Part shown: positions 22,990 to 32,916 of the stretch, piece by piece
Layout of the letters: every line of letters begins with the position of its first letter
Numbering within the stretch: position 1 is the stretch's first letter
Assembly: GCA_964059195.1 (NCBI GenBank)
Contig: CAXKWD010000007.1
Span: 58,095,163-58,159,162 of the forward strand
Origin: Ectobius pallidus
Lineage: Eukaryota; Arthropoda; Insecta; Blattodea; Ectobiidae
Direction of reading: 5' to 3'
DNA: 64,000 nucleotides
Program-made: the position numbers and the translations under genes
Notes under the pieces: model-generated
What the model was told of the DNA's origin: nothing
The model's input: only the letters and a program-made list of their open reading frames with translations
The model's database searches: none

Positions 22990-23393
22990 GATACTCATGA
23001 CGAAATGAATGGTGAGGTCTATGAGCATTATTTCAAGGAACAAATAATGCCAATTATTCCACCTTGTTGTGTGATAGTCATAGACATTATCAGGTACCAA
23101 TGTAGGAAAATAGAACTAATGCCAACGACGTCATGGGAAAAAGAAGACAACAGAGGGTGGCTGAAAGAATGTGGAGTTTCTATGAGGACTCCATGTTACA
23201 GCTGAACTACTTGGAATTGTTACTCACTTGAAGCCTAAGTTCAACAAATATAGAATTAACAAGATGGCCGAAGAAGCAGAGCAAACAGTCGTTAGGCCAC
23301 CACTGTACCATTGTGAGCTTGTATGGGTTCAAGTAGAACAGCAGCTGATATGAGGAAGTTGACAGACGATGGGTTTGCGAAAGTGAGTGCATA
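22990..23393 (+). pseudogene. Tc1/mariner-like DDE transposase C-terminal remnant
   Basis: Readable blocks include MNGEVYEHYFKEQIMPIIPP, VIVIDIIRYQCRKIE (the second catalytic Asp region, normally VIVMDNASYHSR), then after a frame change KFNKYRINKMAEEAEQTVV, RPPLYHCELVWVQVEQ (normally LPPYHCxLNPIExxW) and a C-terminal MRKLTDDGFAKV. The order fits a DDE_3-type transposase of the Tc1/mariner group. Several catalytic-region residues are altered, so it is inactive. Confidence 0.7.
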
Positions 23394-23577
23394 AAACTTT
23401 AAAAATTGTATCCTCTGTGATCAGTGTTGAGAATGAAATGTGGAAAACTGACGAGTGACAGGACGAGATTGAGATGGAACTGTTTATTATCTCCCTTGGA
23501 ATAAACCAGTGACGTGGATATGGAAGGGATAGCTCCCCTGCCTTAACGTGAGGTAAGATGTTTTGAAATTTAATTAC

Positions 23578-24590
23578 TAAAGCCCGGATTTTTATGCACT
23601 ATCAAACTTAAAAATATGCACGCATTCATGCACTATCGTATCTCCAAATATGCACAATGAAGGGCGAAACATGCACTATCAAAAATCCACACTATACTGC
23701 AATATAGCCTATTTCAATTTATCTTAAAACAATATACGAGTTTTTCCAAATTCTCCTCACTTAAACTCGTGTGTTTATAAGTTAGGACATTCTTGAACAC
23801 AGAAATGGATCTATCTACTTCACAAGAAGTAACAGGTGCATATGCCTACTTAAGGGAAGAAATTTGACTGAGGATGAGATCGAATTCCATGTCTTTTACA
23901 TTTTCTCCACATAATACGTCTTTCACGTTTTCAGAAGTTTAAGATCAGGGTTTGAACTAAGTACCTTCTTAAGTTTTTCCCTGACTGTCACACCCGTTTC
24001 TCCACAACACGATTCTAAAGTATTCAAAGTCTTCAACAATGGCTAGTTACTGACAAATTATTCAAGCAGTGAACATTCTGTTTAGCAGTTTTCTTTCAAT
24101 GGAAGGTGGTGGGGGTCGGCAAGTCGGAATTTTCTTTTGTAGCCTCGTGCATTATATCACTGTTTATTTAGGGTAAACAGTAGCTTGCACTCTCAAATTC
24201 ATGTAGGTGGCAGACTCTGTTGCCAAGTCAATCAAAATAAAACAATGGTAATGCAATACAACATTTTTACGTTTCTTTGAAAAGCCAAGATTTTAGGGAG
24301 GCATATTCATAATATGCACAGTTATGCATGATAACTTGATATTATGCACTAAAACCAGAAAATGAGGGTTTATATGCATTAAAAACGACTGAATATGCTA
24401 CATTAAGCCCAAAAAATCCAAAACATGCATTATGCATGAATTTTGCCATAAAAAGGCCGAAATATGCAAACATGCACGGAAAAAATATGTTTATTTGGAA
24501 TCCATAAGTCATGTAATGTGTACCTACAAAGTTTGAGTAATGTAACCAAAGTATATAAAAACATGCATTTGCATGGAAATCCGGGCTCTA
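23578..24590. mobile_element. Non-autonomous hAT element, ATGCAC-repeat subfamily
   Basis: The left end is TAAAGCCCGGATTTTTATGC and the right end is the complement of TAGAGCCCGGATTTCCATGC. The 8-bp duplication TTAATTAC lies at 23570-23577 and 24591-24598. Both ends are full of ATGCACTA/ATATGCA-type motifs. The core at about 24110-24290 matches 14680-14860 of the GACCTAAA subfamily (shared GGTGGCAGACTCT and GCCAAGTCAATC). Confidence 0.85.
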
Positions 24591-24806
24591 TTAATTACCT
24601 ATTTCTTTGATTAACATTAGTATTAGTATACTTCTTTATCTTAGTATTCCTTGAAGAGATGTTTATGTGACCCATGTCGCCTGGGTCTTACAGGACCACA
24701 ACCTGTAGGGAAAGGGTTTATTTTTTGACCACACACATACTTTTTTGACCACACAATCACCATGGAGAGCCTCCCCAATGGGTGGTGAGCCCAATGCCAG
24801 ACAATG

Positions 24807-24843
24807 ACTCATTATCGTCACAAGTCGTACTGTCAGAATATTG
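24807..24843 (-). repeat. Exact 37-bp copy of TMEM67 exon 1 sequence
   Basis: All 37 bases equal 55749-55785 in the same orientation. That exon segment encodes YSDSTTCDDNE of meckelin. Flanking bases differ immediately on both sides. The neighbourhood is SINE-like. Confidence 0.75.
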
Positions 24844-24929
24844 GGGGCCACCTCCAAGTCAACATGATTACATAGGCCAAGACACACCAGTCACGCACAC
24901 ACTCATGCTGATCGTTTTGTGGATGAGAT

Positions 24930-25090
24930 GATGATGATGATAATGATGGTCAGATGATATCCTGTAACCACAAGGGCTTAAAAGTTACCCGACATTCACC
25001 TCACAGTGAGGGAAAACCCCACCTAGGTAACTTTTTACGATCGGGAATCAAACCCAGGTCCGCTGCATGAGGCGAGAGAACACATCCCTT
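24930..25090 (-). repeat. tRNA-type SINE-like sequence
   Basis: The minus strand contains GGTTTGATTCCCGATCG, close to a Pol III B box (GGTTCGANTCC), preceded by a GCATGAGGCGAGAG stretch where an A box would lie, and followed by CCCTCACTGTGAGGTGAATG. No tRNA cloverleaf is evident. Boundaries are approximate; 24600-24930 may be part of the same repeat. Confidence 0.5.
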
Positions 25091-25170
25091 GTGCCATATT
25101 GTTAATACTGAAGTTATTTGTATTATTATAGTACTGTAGTATTTATGCTGTAAATACAGGGACCGGCAGA

Positions 25171-25913
25171 ATAATCTGACGATTTTGAAATGCATATAAA
25201 AAAATAAAAATCTCTGTAATCCAAAGTTTGATGATCACAATTGTTAGAGCAATAATTGCCATTTACAGTTCTTCCATTAGTTTTTCTTTGAAATGAAAAT
25301 TGTGTCCGATAAATGACGACCACCATTTTGTGGACATTCATGTAGCGTTGCCTTGAAGTTTTCCGTCCCTCTCATGAGCATGTTGTTCGGTATTGCCGCT
25401 AGTCGTTGTGAATAGCTAATTTAAAATCATCCAGTTTATGAGGTCTTCCAACATACACTTTTGGCTTGAGATGGCCCCAGAGGAAATGATCACACATCGT
25501 CAGATCCGGGGAGTGAGCAGGCCAGGGGAGATTACCATTTCTTGACAGAACAAATCCAGGAAACATTTCCCAGCCCCCGGACCATGCCCATTGAGTGTTT
25601 TGCTGTGCGCGCAGTAGCACCATATTGTTGAAACCAAATGTTTTGAGCATTAATTCCACGTCTAACCAATTCAGAACAAAATAGCGGCAATACTGAACGA
25701 CATGTTCATGAGAGCGACGGAAAACTTCAAGGCAACGCTACATGAATGTCTACAAAACGGCGGTCGTCATTTATCGGACACAATTTTCAATTCAAACAAA
25801 AACTAATGGAAGAACTGTAAATGGCAATTATTGCTCTAACAAATGTGATCATTAAACTTTGCATTACATTGATGTTTATTATTTTTATATGCATTTCAAA
25901 ATTGTCAGGTTAT
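25171..25913 (-). mobile_element. Mariner-type foldback element with transposase fragment
   Basis: Two ~215-bp arms (25171-25385 and about 25695-25913) are inverted copies, sharing ATTTTGAAATGCATATAAAA and GTGTCCGATAAATGACGACC. Between and overlapping them, the minus strand 25659-25399 encodes a DDE transposase C-terminus: FVLSRNGNLPWPAHSPDLT, CDHFLWGHLKPKVYV. The SPDLT...DHFLWG motif is the third-catalytic-residue region of mariner-related transposases. The first two catalytic regions are missing. Confidence 0.75.
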
Positions 25914-26755
25914 TTGCTAATATTTGAACTGATATATATATATAAAGTTATAAGGCAAACACAATAGAAAGAATGCATTCCTGCTAATGAGCAAGGAGTT
26001 CCCTCTATGCAGTACGCGAGGTGACAAGTATTCAGAACATTACTTTGTCCATTTAAATTTAAGAATTAGTTCTCAATTTTAGTAACAGTTTCAGTACAGC
26101 ATAATTCAGTAGTAGAAATATCAATTGTCGTGGCTAGTTTTGAAGCGAAATTAAATGCAAATGAAAAACTGTAGCCTTATTATTTTATAATTAGTTAGTT
26201 TATGTAAATTCCGCCTATATACCACTAATATTAAAAACAAAAAGCTGAAGTTTATATGAGAAGTAAAAGAGAAACTAAAATATGCTGTAAATTTAGCTTT
26301 TATTATGTATTAAAATAGTTAATAAATTAAATTAATTCATTACTCTATAAGATATTAAAACGACATTGAGCTCAATGTATTGTCACAATAAAATATTTAC
26401 AATAATTAGTAATAAAAATTATAAAATTGACCTTGTCACTTATTATTTAAAATATAGTATAGATTAAAACATATGTGAATTTGAGCTGAAGCATTCACAT
26501 ATTGTCAATTGTTAAAATATCGTGCAATGTTTATGTGTGTCACAAAAATTGTATAGATGAGATGCACTTATCTCCTTCTTCTTGTATTTAGTACAGCTGT
26601 TTACTATTCTGAAAGTCAGTTATAATATTGTCAATATTAAAAGTAATTATTAATTTATGTAGTTCCTCTTCTTGGATCGACTAGCAGATCTTGAATAGTA
26701 TGTGGTGAACTAACTCTTATATTCTTCAGCTTTCTTAGTTTTCATTTGAGATGCA

Positions 26756-26782
26756 TTTCGACGTCATAGTGTCATCATCAGT
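26756..26782 (-). ncRNA. Hammerhead-ribozyme-like motif in the PLE left arm
   Basis: The minus strand reads CTGATGA, then a short stem-loop (GAC...GTC), then GAAA, the conserved core order of hammerhead ribozymes. PLE terminal repeats (pLTRs) are known to carry minimal hammerheads. Stem II looks weak (about 3 bp with an extra T), so activity is uncertain. Confidence 0.5.
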
Positions 26783-27175
26783 CATGCCTAAAATAAATAT
26801 TTAGAATCAAAAGAAACTCATGTGAAATTAATTGTAGAATAAAAATCTTTAATAATGGTAATTAAGTAAATTGTTTTAAATATGAAATCTATAGTGATGA
26901 AATTGGTTGTATGCTGGATAGTGAACGTTTAGTGTGTAAGTTATATAATAATTAAATAAAGTATAGTAGATAGTTGGTAATTGAATTTATATATAAGGGT
27001 AGGCTATTAATTACAACTATATTTAAGGTTTAAATTAACATAGAAGATTATCTATTGAGTTCTTATTAATAAGGTTGAGTAATTATTACAAAAAAAGATT
27101 GCTATGGAGCACTCAACTTCACTAATTTACATGTACTTACACATGACGCGTTTCACAAGTATCTTGCTTGTATCC

Positions 27176-29735
27176 TCAAATGAGGTCCACTGCCGGGTCC
27201 GCTGGTTGTTCGCTAGGTGTCGTTGTAGGTCGAATCAGCCTGGAGATGAGGTCATTGTCCTTTGGGATGTCGAAATTTACTAGATTGTATTTATTTTTCA
27301 GGATAAAGATTCTTTCCCATATAGTCAAATCTATTGGTTTATTTACTGTTTTTAGAAGTTCAATGTCCTCCTCGAACTCATGCTCTGTGGACCAATAGTG
27401 ATGAGCAACTGCTGATTTATCTGTTTGTTTGTATTTGATGTTCCTTATGTGTTCTGTGTGTCTAACCTTCAAATTCCTTTTTGTTTTTCCAATGTAACAT
27501 TTGTCACAGTCTTTACATTTCAGCCTATATACAAGGTGTGTTCAAAAAAAGACCGAACTTTTGCTGTATTTGCTTTATTATTCATTATACAAACTTTTCA
27601 AACACTGTCCCCTTCAAAGTACTCTCCTCTACTATCAATGCACTATTGACATCGCTTCTTCCAGTTTTGGAATGCCTGCTGGAATGCACTTTCTGTGAAG
27701 GCGCGCAAAACTCTCGTCGCATTGTCTTGAATGTCCTTTATTGTTTGAAAACGACGCCCTTTCAAAGTGGTTTTCATTTGTGGGAAAAGAAAAAAGTCTG
27801 GAGAGGCCAAGTCTGGAGAATAGGGTGGATGGGGCACAACGGAAGTGGCATGTTTGGCCAGATAATTCGTGACAAGGAGCGATGCGTGAGCTGGTGCATT
27901 GTCATGGTGCAACATCCATGACTGTTTCTCCCACAGTTCAGGTCTTTTCCTACGCACAGCATCTTTCAATCGTGTTAACATTTTCTGGTAGACTTCCTTG
28001 TTTACCGTTTATTCACGTGGTAGAAATTCATGGTGCACAATCCCTTTGCAATAAAAAAAACCAGACCAACATCACCTTCATGTTCGACCGAATCATCCGG
28101 GCTGTCTTTGGTCGAGGAGAGCCTTTCCCCACATGCTTGTTTAAGCATTTGGAATGTTCTGGTAAAACTTTTCTCAAGTTTCACGCAAAATTTCACACAG
28201 ACGCATTGTTCTTCCAACTCCTTCATTCTACCTTTATCACTAATCCGACGCGAAATTTGCACACAACCTTACTTAAGCGGCTGTCACTGCACAACTAATG
28301 CACCGATCGGAGTCCGGCAACCGGCAACCTATTACCAATAGATGCCGCTAGTGTACAAGGCAGCCAGAGGATTGTATCTGCAGTCGATAGCGAGCTATTT
28401 AAAAAGTTCGGTCTTTTTTTGAACACACCTCGTATACCCGAATTTTTATTGGGGGGAATCTTGTCTCTTTGTTCTGATTGCAGCAACGTTTTGATGTTAC
28501 ATTTGTTGCTGGGTGCCAATCTGATATTAATGTCTTTGAAAATTTTGCTGAATTTATCATGTAATTTTGGGTGGTATGTGAACTTCTTGAAAACTTTTTC
28601 ATCTTGTATGTTATTCAAAGTGCAATTTTGTTTTATTAACTTCTGTTTTTCAAATTTACTTATTTTCCTGTTAACTAACTCCGGATTGAACCCATTTGTG
28701 CGTGCTGTATTCATTATCTTTAGATATTCCATCTCATACTCATTTTTGTTCATGGGAATATTTACTAGTCTGAATGTGAGGCTGTTTAGAATGGCATGTT
28801 TGTGTGTTCTCGGATTGTACCCCTCTTGCTTGATGTAATTATCTGTATGTGTATCTTTCCTGAATATTCCAAATTCTATCTTGTTCTCCTTTCTTAAGAT
28901 TTTTAGGTCTAAGAATGGTAAATGGCTATCTGATTCTAACTCCTCTGTGAATTTTATGGAGGCATCCTGTAGATTTAGTAATTTCAGAGCATCACCAGCT
29001 AGTTTCTTGTTTACAATTGTGAAAATGTCATCGACATATCTGTACCAAGTCTTGAATATGTGTGGGAAGGCCTTAGTGATCTGTACTTCTAGGCTACTCA
29101 TATATAGGTCCGCTAGGAAGGGGGACAAAGGGTTACCCATCGCTAAGCCCTCTTTCTGTTGATAGAATTTGTTCCTAAACACAAAGAAATTTTGTTCAAT
29201 ACACAACTTCGTGAGGAGCACATATTCTCTAATTTCTTCTATAACCAAACCTGTGGAACTCAACCATTCTTCTAATTTCTCCAGTAGATTGTTGATGGGG
29301 ACACTTGGGAAAAGAGAAATTACATCATAGGATGCTAAGAGGAGGTTTTCATTTATGTCTATATCCTTGATTCTATTCACTAAGTCAAAATTATTTTTTA
29401 TACTTAGACTTTCAAATTTTGGTAATTCTTGAAATTTCTTAACTAGCCATTTAGATAATTTGTACGTTGGAGAATTTATGGTGTTTACAATAGGCCTCAT
29501 TTTCTTCCCAGGTTTATGGATTTTGGGTAGCCCGTAGACTTTCGGGATGGTTGGGTTGTCTATTCTGAGATTTTTCTTTACTTTCTCGGTCATTACTCTT
29601 TCCACTTTATTGATATTACTGTAAAATTTTTTGGTGCATTTCGGAATAGGATCCTTCTCAATTTCAACAAATTCCCCACCCTGTAGTAGTTGCCCCATGC
29701 TTTGTTCATAATCCCCTTTATCCATGATAACTAAT
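27176..29735 (-). pseudogene. Penelope-like element copy C, split by a mariner
   Basis: The minus-strand RT part (29725-28435) contains the motifs of copy D: KVYGLPKIHKPGKKMRPIVN, LLASYDVISLFPSVP (motif A Asp), GLAMGNPLSPFLADLYMS (motif B) and TWYRYVDDIFTI (catalytic YVDD). A mariner at 27532-28432 splits the GIY-YIG domain right after SGI. The rest (27529-27176) has KCYIGKTKRN and ELLKTVNKPIDLTIWER. It is near-identical to copy D, lying head to head with it across a ~25-bp centre near 29740-29758, and is 5'-truncated at the same ADKGNKLVIMD region. The YIG glycine is intact here, unlike in D. Confidence 0.9.
27532..28432 (-). mobile_element. Mariner element, internally deleted transposase
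   Basis: A 901-bp element with ~28-bp inverted ends (CAAGGTGTGTTCAAAAAAAG and the complement of CGAGGTGTGTTCAAAAAAAG), flanked by TA (27530-27531 and 28433-28434). The minus strand encodes an N-terminal helix-turn-helix part (VCVKFCVKLEKSFTRTFQML, 28229-28150) and, after an internal deletion and frameshift, the C-terminal catalytic part (27981-27643: MLHHDNAPAHAS with the second Asp, then HPPYSPDLASPDFFLFP with the third). The first catalytic Asp region is damaged. Mariner transposase would be a DD34D enzyme. It is non-functional. Confidence 0.9.
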
Positions 29736-29758
29736 TTGTTTCCTTTAATCTAATCAAG

Positions 29759-31491
29759 ATAGAAAGACCAAAGAAATCATTGAAAAATTAAAAGAAAAAG
29801 ATGTGATATACTCTAAAGCAGATAAAGGAAACAAATTAGTTATCATGGATAAAGGGGATTATGAACAAAGCATGGGGCAACTACTACAGGGTGGGGAATT
29901 TGTTGAAATTGAGAAGGATCCTATTCCGAAATGCACCAAAGAATTTTACAGTAATATCAATAAAGTGGAAAGAGTAATGACCGAGAAAGTAAAGAAAAAT
30001 CTCAGAATAGACAACCCAACCATCCCGAAGATCTACGGGCTACCCAAAATCCATAAACCTGGGAAGAAAATGAGGCCTATTGTAAACACCATAAATTCTC
30101 CAACGTACAAATTATCTAAATGGCTAGTTAAGAAATTTCAAGAATTACCGAAATTTGAAAGTCTAAGTATAAAAAATAATCTTGACTTAGTGAATAGAAT
30201 CAAGGATATAGACATAAATGAAAACCTCCTCTTAGCATCCTATGATGTAATTTCTCTTTTCCCAAGTGTCCCCATCAACAATCCACTGAAGAAATTAGAA
30301 GAATGGTTGAGTTCCACAGGTTTGGTTATAGAAGAAATTAGAGAATATGTGCTCCTCACGAAGTTGTGTATTGAACAAAATTTCTTTGTGTTTAGGAACA
30401 AATTCTATCAACAGAAAGAGGGCTTAGCGATGGGTAACCCTTTGTCCCCCTTCCTAGCGGACCTATATATGAGTAGCCTAGAAGTACAGATCACTAAGGC
30501 CTTCCCACACATATTCAAGACTTGGTACAGATATGTCGATGACATTTTCACAATTGTAAACAAGAAACTAGCTGGTGATGCTCTGAAATTACTAAATCTA
30601 CAGGATGCCTCCATAAAATTCACAGAGGAGTTAGAATCAGATAGCCATTTACCATTCTTAGACCTAAAAATCTTAAGAAAGGAGAACAAGATAGAATTTG
30701 GAATATTCAGGAAAGATACACATACAGATAATTACATCAAGCAAGAGGGGTACAATCCGAGAACACACAAACATGCCATTCTAAACAGCCTCACATTCAG
30801 ACTAGTAAATATTCCCATGAACAAAAATGAGTATGAGATGGAATATCTAAAGATAATGAATACAGCACGCACAAATGGGTTCAATCCGGAGTTAGTTAAC
30901 AGGAAAATAAGTAAATTTGAAAAACAGAAGTTAATAAAACAAAATTGCACTTTGAATAACATACAAGATGAAAAAGTTTTCAAGAAGTTCACATACCACC
31001 CAAAATTACATGATAAATTCAGCAAAATTTTCAAAGACATTAATATCAGATTGGCACCCAGCAACAAATGTAACATCAAAACGTTGCTGCAATCAGAACA
31101 AAGAGACAAGATTCCCCCCAATAAAAATTCAGGTATATATAGGCTGAAATGTAAAGACTGTGACAAATGTTACATTGCAAAAACAAAAAGGAACTTGAAG
31201 GTTAGACACACAGAACACATAAGGAACATCAAATACAAACAAACAGATAAATCAGCAGTTGCTCATCACTATTGGTCCACAGAGCATGAGTTCGAGGAGG
31301 ACATTGACCTTCTAAAAACAGTAAATAAACCAATAGATTTGACTATATGGGAAAGAATCTTTATCCAGAAAAATAAATACAATCTAGTAAATTTCGACAT
31401 CCCAAAGGACAATGACCTCATCTCCAGGCTGATTCGACCTACAACGACACCTAGCGAACAACCAGCGGACCCGGCAGTGGACCTCATTTGA
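29759..31491 (+). CDS. Penelope-like element copy D: RT plus GIY-YIG ORF (5'-truncated)
   Basis: The longest open frame in the window: 562 codons from the first ATG at 29803 to a stop at 31491, with in-frame PLE homology starting upstream near 29759. Order: GLPKIHKPGKKMRPIVN (~82-98); motif A SYDVISLFPSVP (~145-157, Asp); motif B GLAMGNPLSPFL (~207); motif C YRYVDDIFTI (~243-252); linker FGIFRKDTHTDNYIK (~306); GIY-YIG domain SGIYRLKCKD...CYIAKTKRN (~443-465); C-terminal LTIWERIFIQK. The N-terminal part of a full PLE protein is missing. The canonical YIG has become YIA (GGA to GCA relative to copy C), which probably weakens the nuclease. Its high identity to copy C implies a recent, simultaneous origin. 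Confidence 0.9.
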
Positions 31492-31522
31492 GGATACAAG
31501 CAAGATACTTGTGAAACGCGTC
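31487..31522 (+). ncRNA. Hammerhead-like stem-loop just past the PLE D stop codon
   Basis: Downstream of the stop: TTGAGGAT, a 5-bp stem ACAAG...CTTGT with a 7-nt loop, then GAAAC and GCGTC. The same order occurs inverted at 27145-27180 after copy C. The stem followed by GAAAC resembles the stem II/GAAA part of hammerheads in PLEs, but the CUGAUGA box is degenerate, so this is tentative. Confidence 0.35.
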
Positions 31523-32446
31523 ATGTGTAAGTACATGTAAATTAGTGAAGTTGAGTGCTCCATAGCAATCTTTTTTGTAATATTTGATTACTTCAATGTG
31601 ATTCCCGCATATAATAGTGTTATTTAAGGTTGAGTAACTTACCGTTGGTCTAGCGAGATAACATTCTATGGTGAGTACTTGAATGCTACTAAATATTATG
31701 AGTGATCACGCTTATCTTGTTAGGTTAAAGTATGTTTCAAAAAGTGTATTATGGTCTATTGTGTTCTCATTTATGATGTTATTCTTATGTTTGTAGATTT
31801 CTAATTGTTCTAGAGTATTGAGTTTGGGGCTTTTGTTGTGTTTATGTAGAATTTGTAAAGAATTTTCTATAGTAGTAGGGGTATGTAGGTTGTCTAGCAG
31901 ATGTTTTGCGTATGTGGACTTATTTCTATTTTACCTAAAATCAGAAATATGTTCTTTATATCTTGTTTTGAAAGACCTTCCAGTCTGGCCGATATATACT
32001 TTATTGCAGTCTTGACAGCTTAGTTTATATACGCCACAGCTTTCATATTGATTGTTATTATTATAATTATTGATCTTATTAGGAATTTTATATTTTAAAT
32101 TATTATTAGTTTTAAAGGCAATGTTTAAGTTGTTCTTCTTTAATTCTTTTGTGATTTTATAGACCTTGTTACTAGTGAAATTGAAGGTTGTGAATTGGCT
32201 ATGATCATTTGTATTGATTTCTTGAGTTGGTTGGAGTGTGGTTACCGGATTCTTTTGTTTGTTGATAACATTCTTATTCTTTTTGATTAATTTATAAACT
32301 AAATTGTCTTGGTATCCATTATTACGAGCTATTTGTAAAATAGTTTGTAATTCAATCTTGTAATTCCTGTGTGATAAGGGGACTTTTAGTAACCTATAAA
32401 CCATACTATTAATAGCAGCTATTTTTTGGTTATTAGTGTGATTGGA

Positions 32447-32771
32447 CCGCCGGCGTGGTCTTGTGGTTAGCGTCGCTGACTACAGATCCGTCGGCCCGGG
32501 TTCGATTCCCGGTACCTCCTCGGATTTTTCTGAGGTAGGGAGGTCTGGTAGGGGTGCACTCAGCCTCGTGATTCAAAATTGAGGAGCTACTTGATAGAGA
32601 AGTAGCGGCTCCGGTCAAGAAAACCACCATTAACGGCCGTGGGTGTCGGAATGCTGACCACATGCCCCCCAATCCTGCCATCTGCCTACGGGAGATGAAG
32701 CAGCGGTCGGGTGGTAGGCCAAGTCCCTCCAGGGATGTAGCGCCACGGAGTTTAGTTTAGTTTAGTTTAGG
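32447..32771 (+). mobile_element. tRNA-derived SINE with (TTTAG)n tail
   Basis: A 325-bp insert between identical 9-bp duplications GTGATTGGA (32438-32446 and 32772-32780, one overlapping G). The head has a Pol III-like A box region (GTGGTTAGCGTCGCTGACT) and a perfect B box in GGTTCGATTCCCGG. The tail is four TTTAG units. It lies within PLE copy E. Short open frames across it are incidental. Confidence 0.88.
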
Positions 32772-32916
32772 GTGATTGGATTCTTGTTGGATTATATTGT
32801 CAGTGTAGGTGGGCTTTCTGTAAATGTTGAATTGAATTTTATTATATTTCTTGGTTAGGTTTAAATCTAGGTAATTAATATAATTATTGCTTGTTTCTAC
32901 TGTGAATTGTAATTTA

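Noticed and set aside
30408..31166. Minus-strand frames opposite PLE D
   Set aside because: They are antisense shadows of the conserved RT frame and occur identically opposite copy C.
29803..31491. Domesticated host RT or telomerase-like gene
   Set aside because: It has a neighbouring inverted near-identical copy, a GIY-YIG domain and PLE 3' sequences, and lacks any sign of splicing or purifying selection; it is a PLE.
32447..32771. A tRNA gene at the strong A/B boxes
   Set aside because: Flanking 9-bp duplications, a (TTTAG)n tail and a long non-tRNA body show that it is a SINE.
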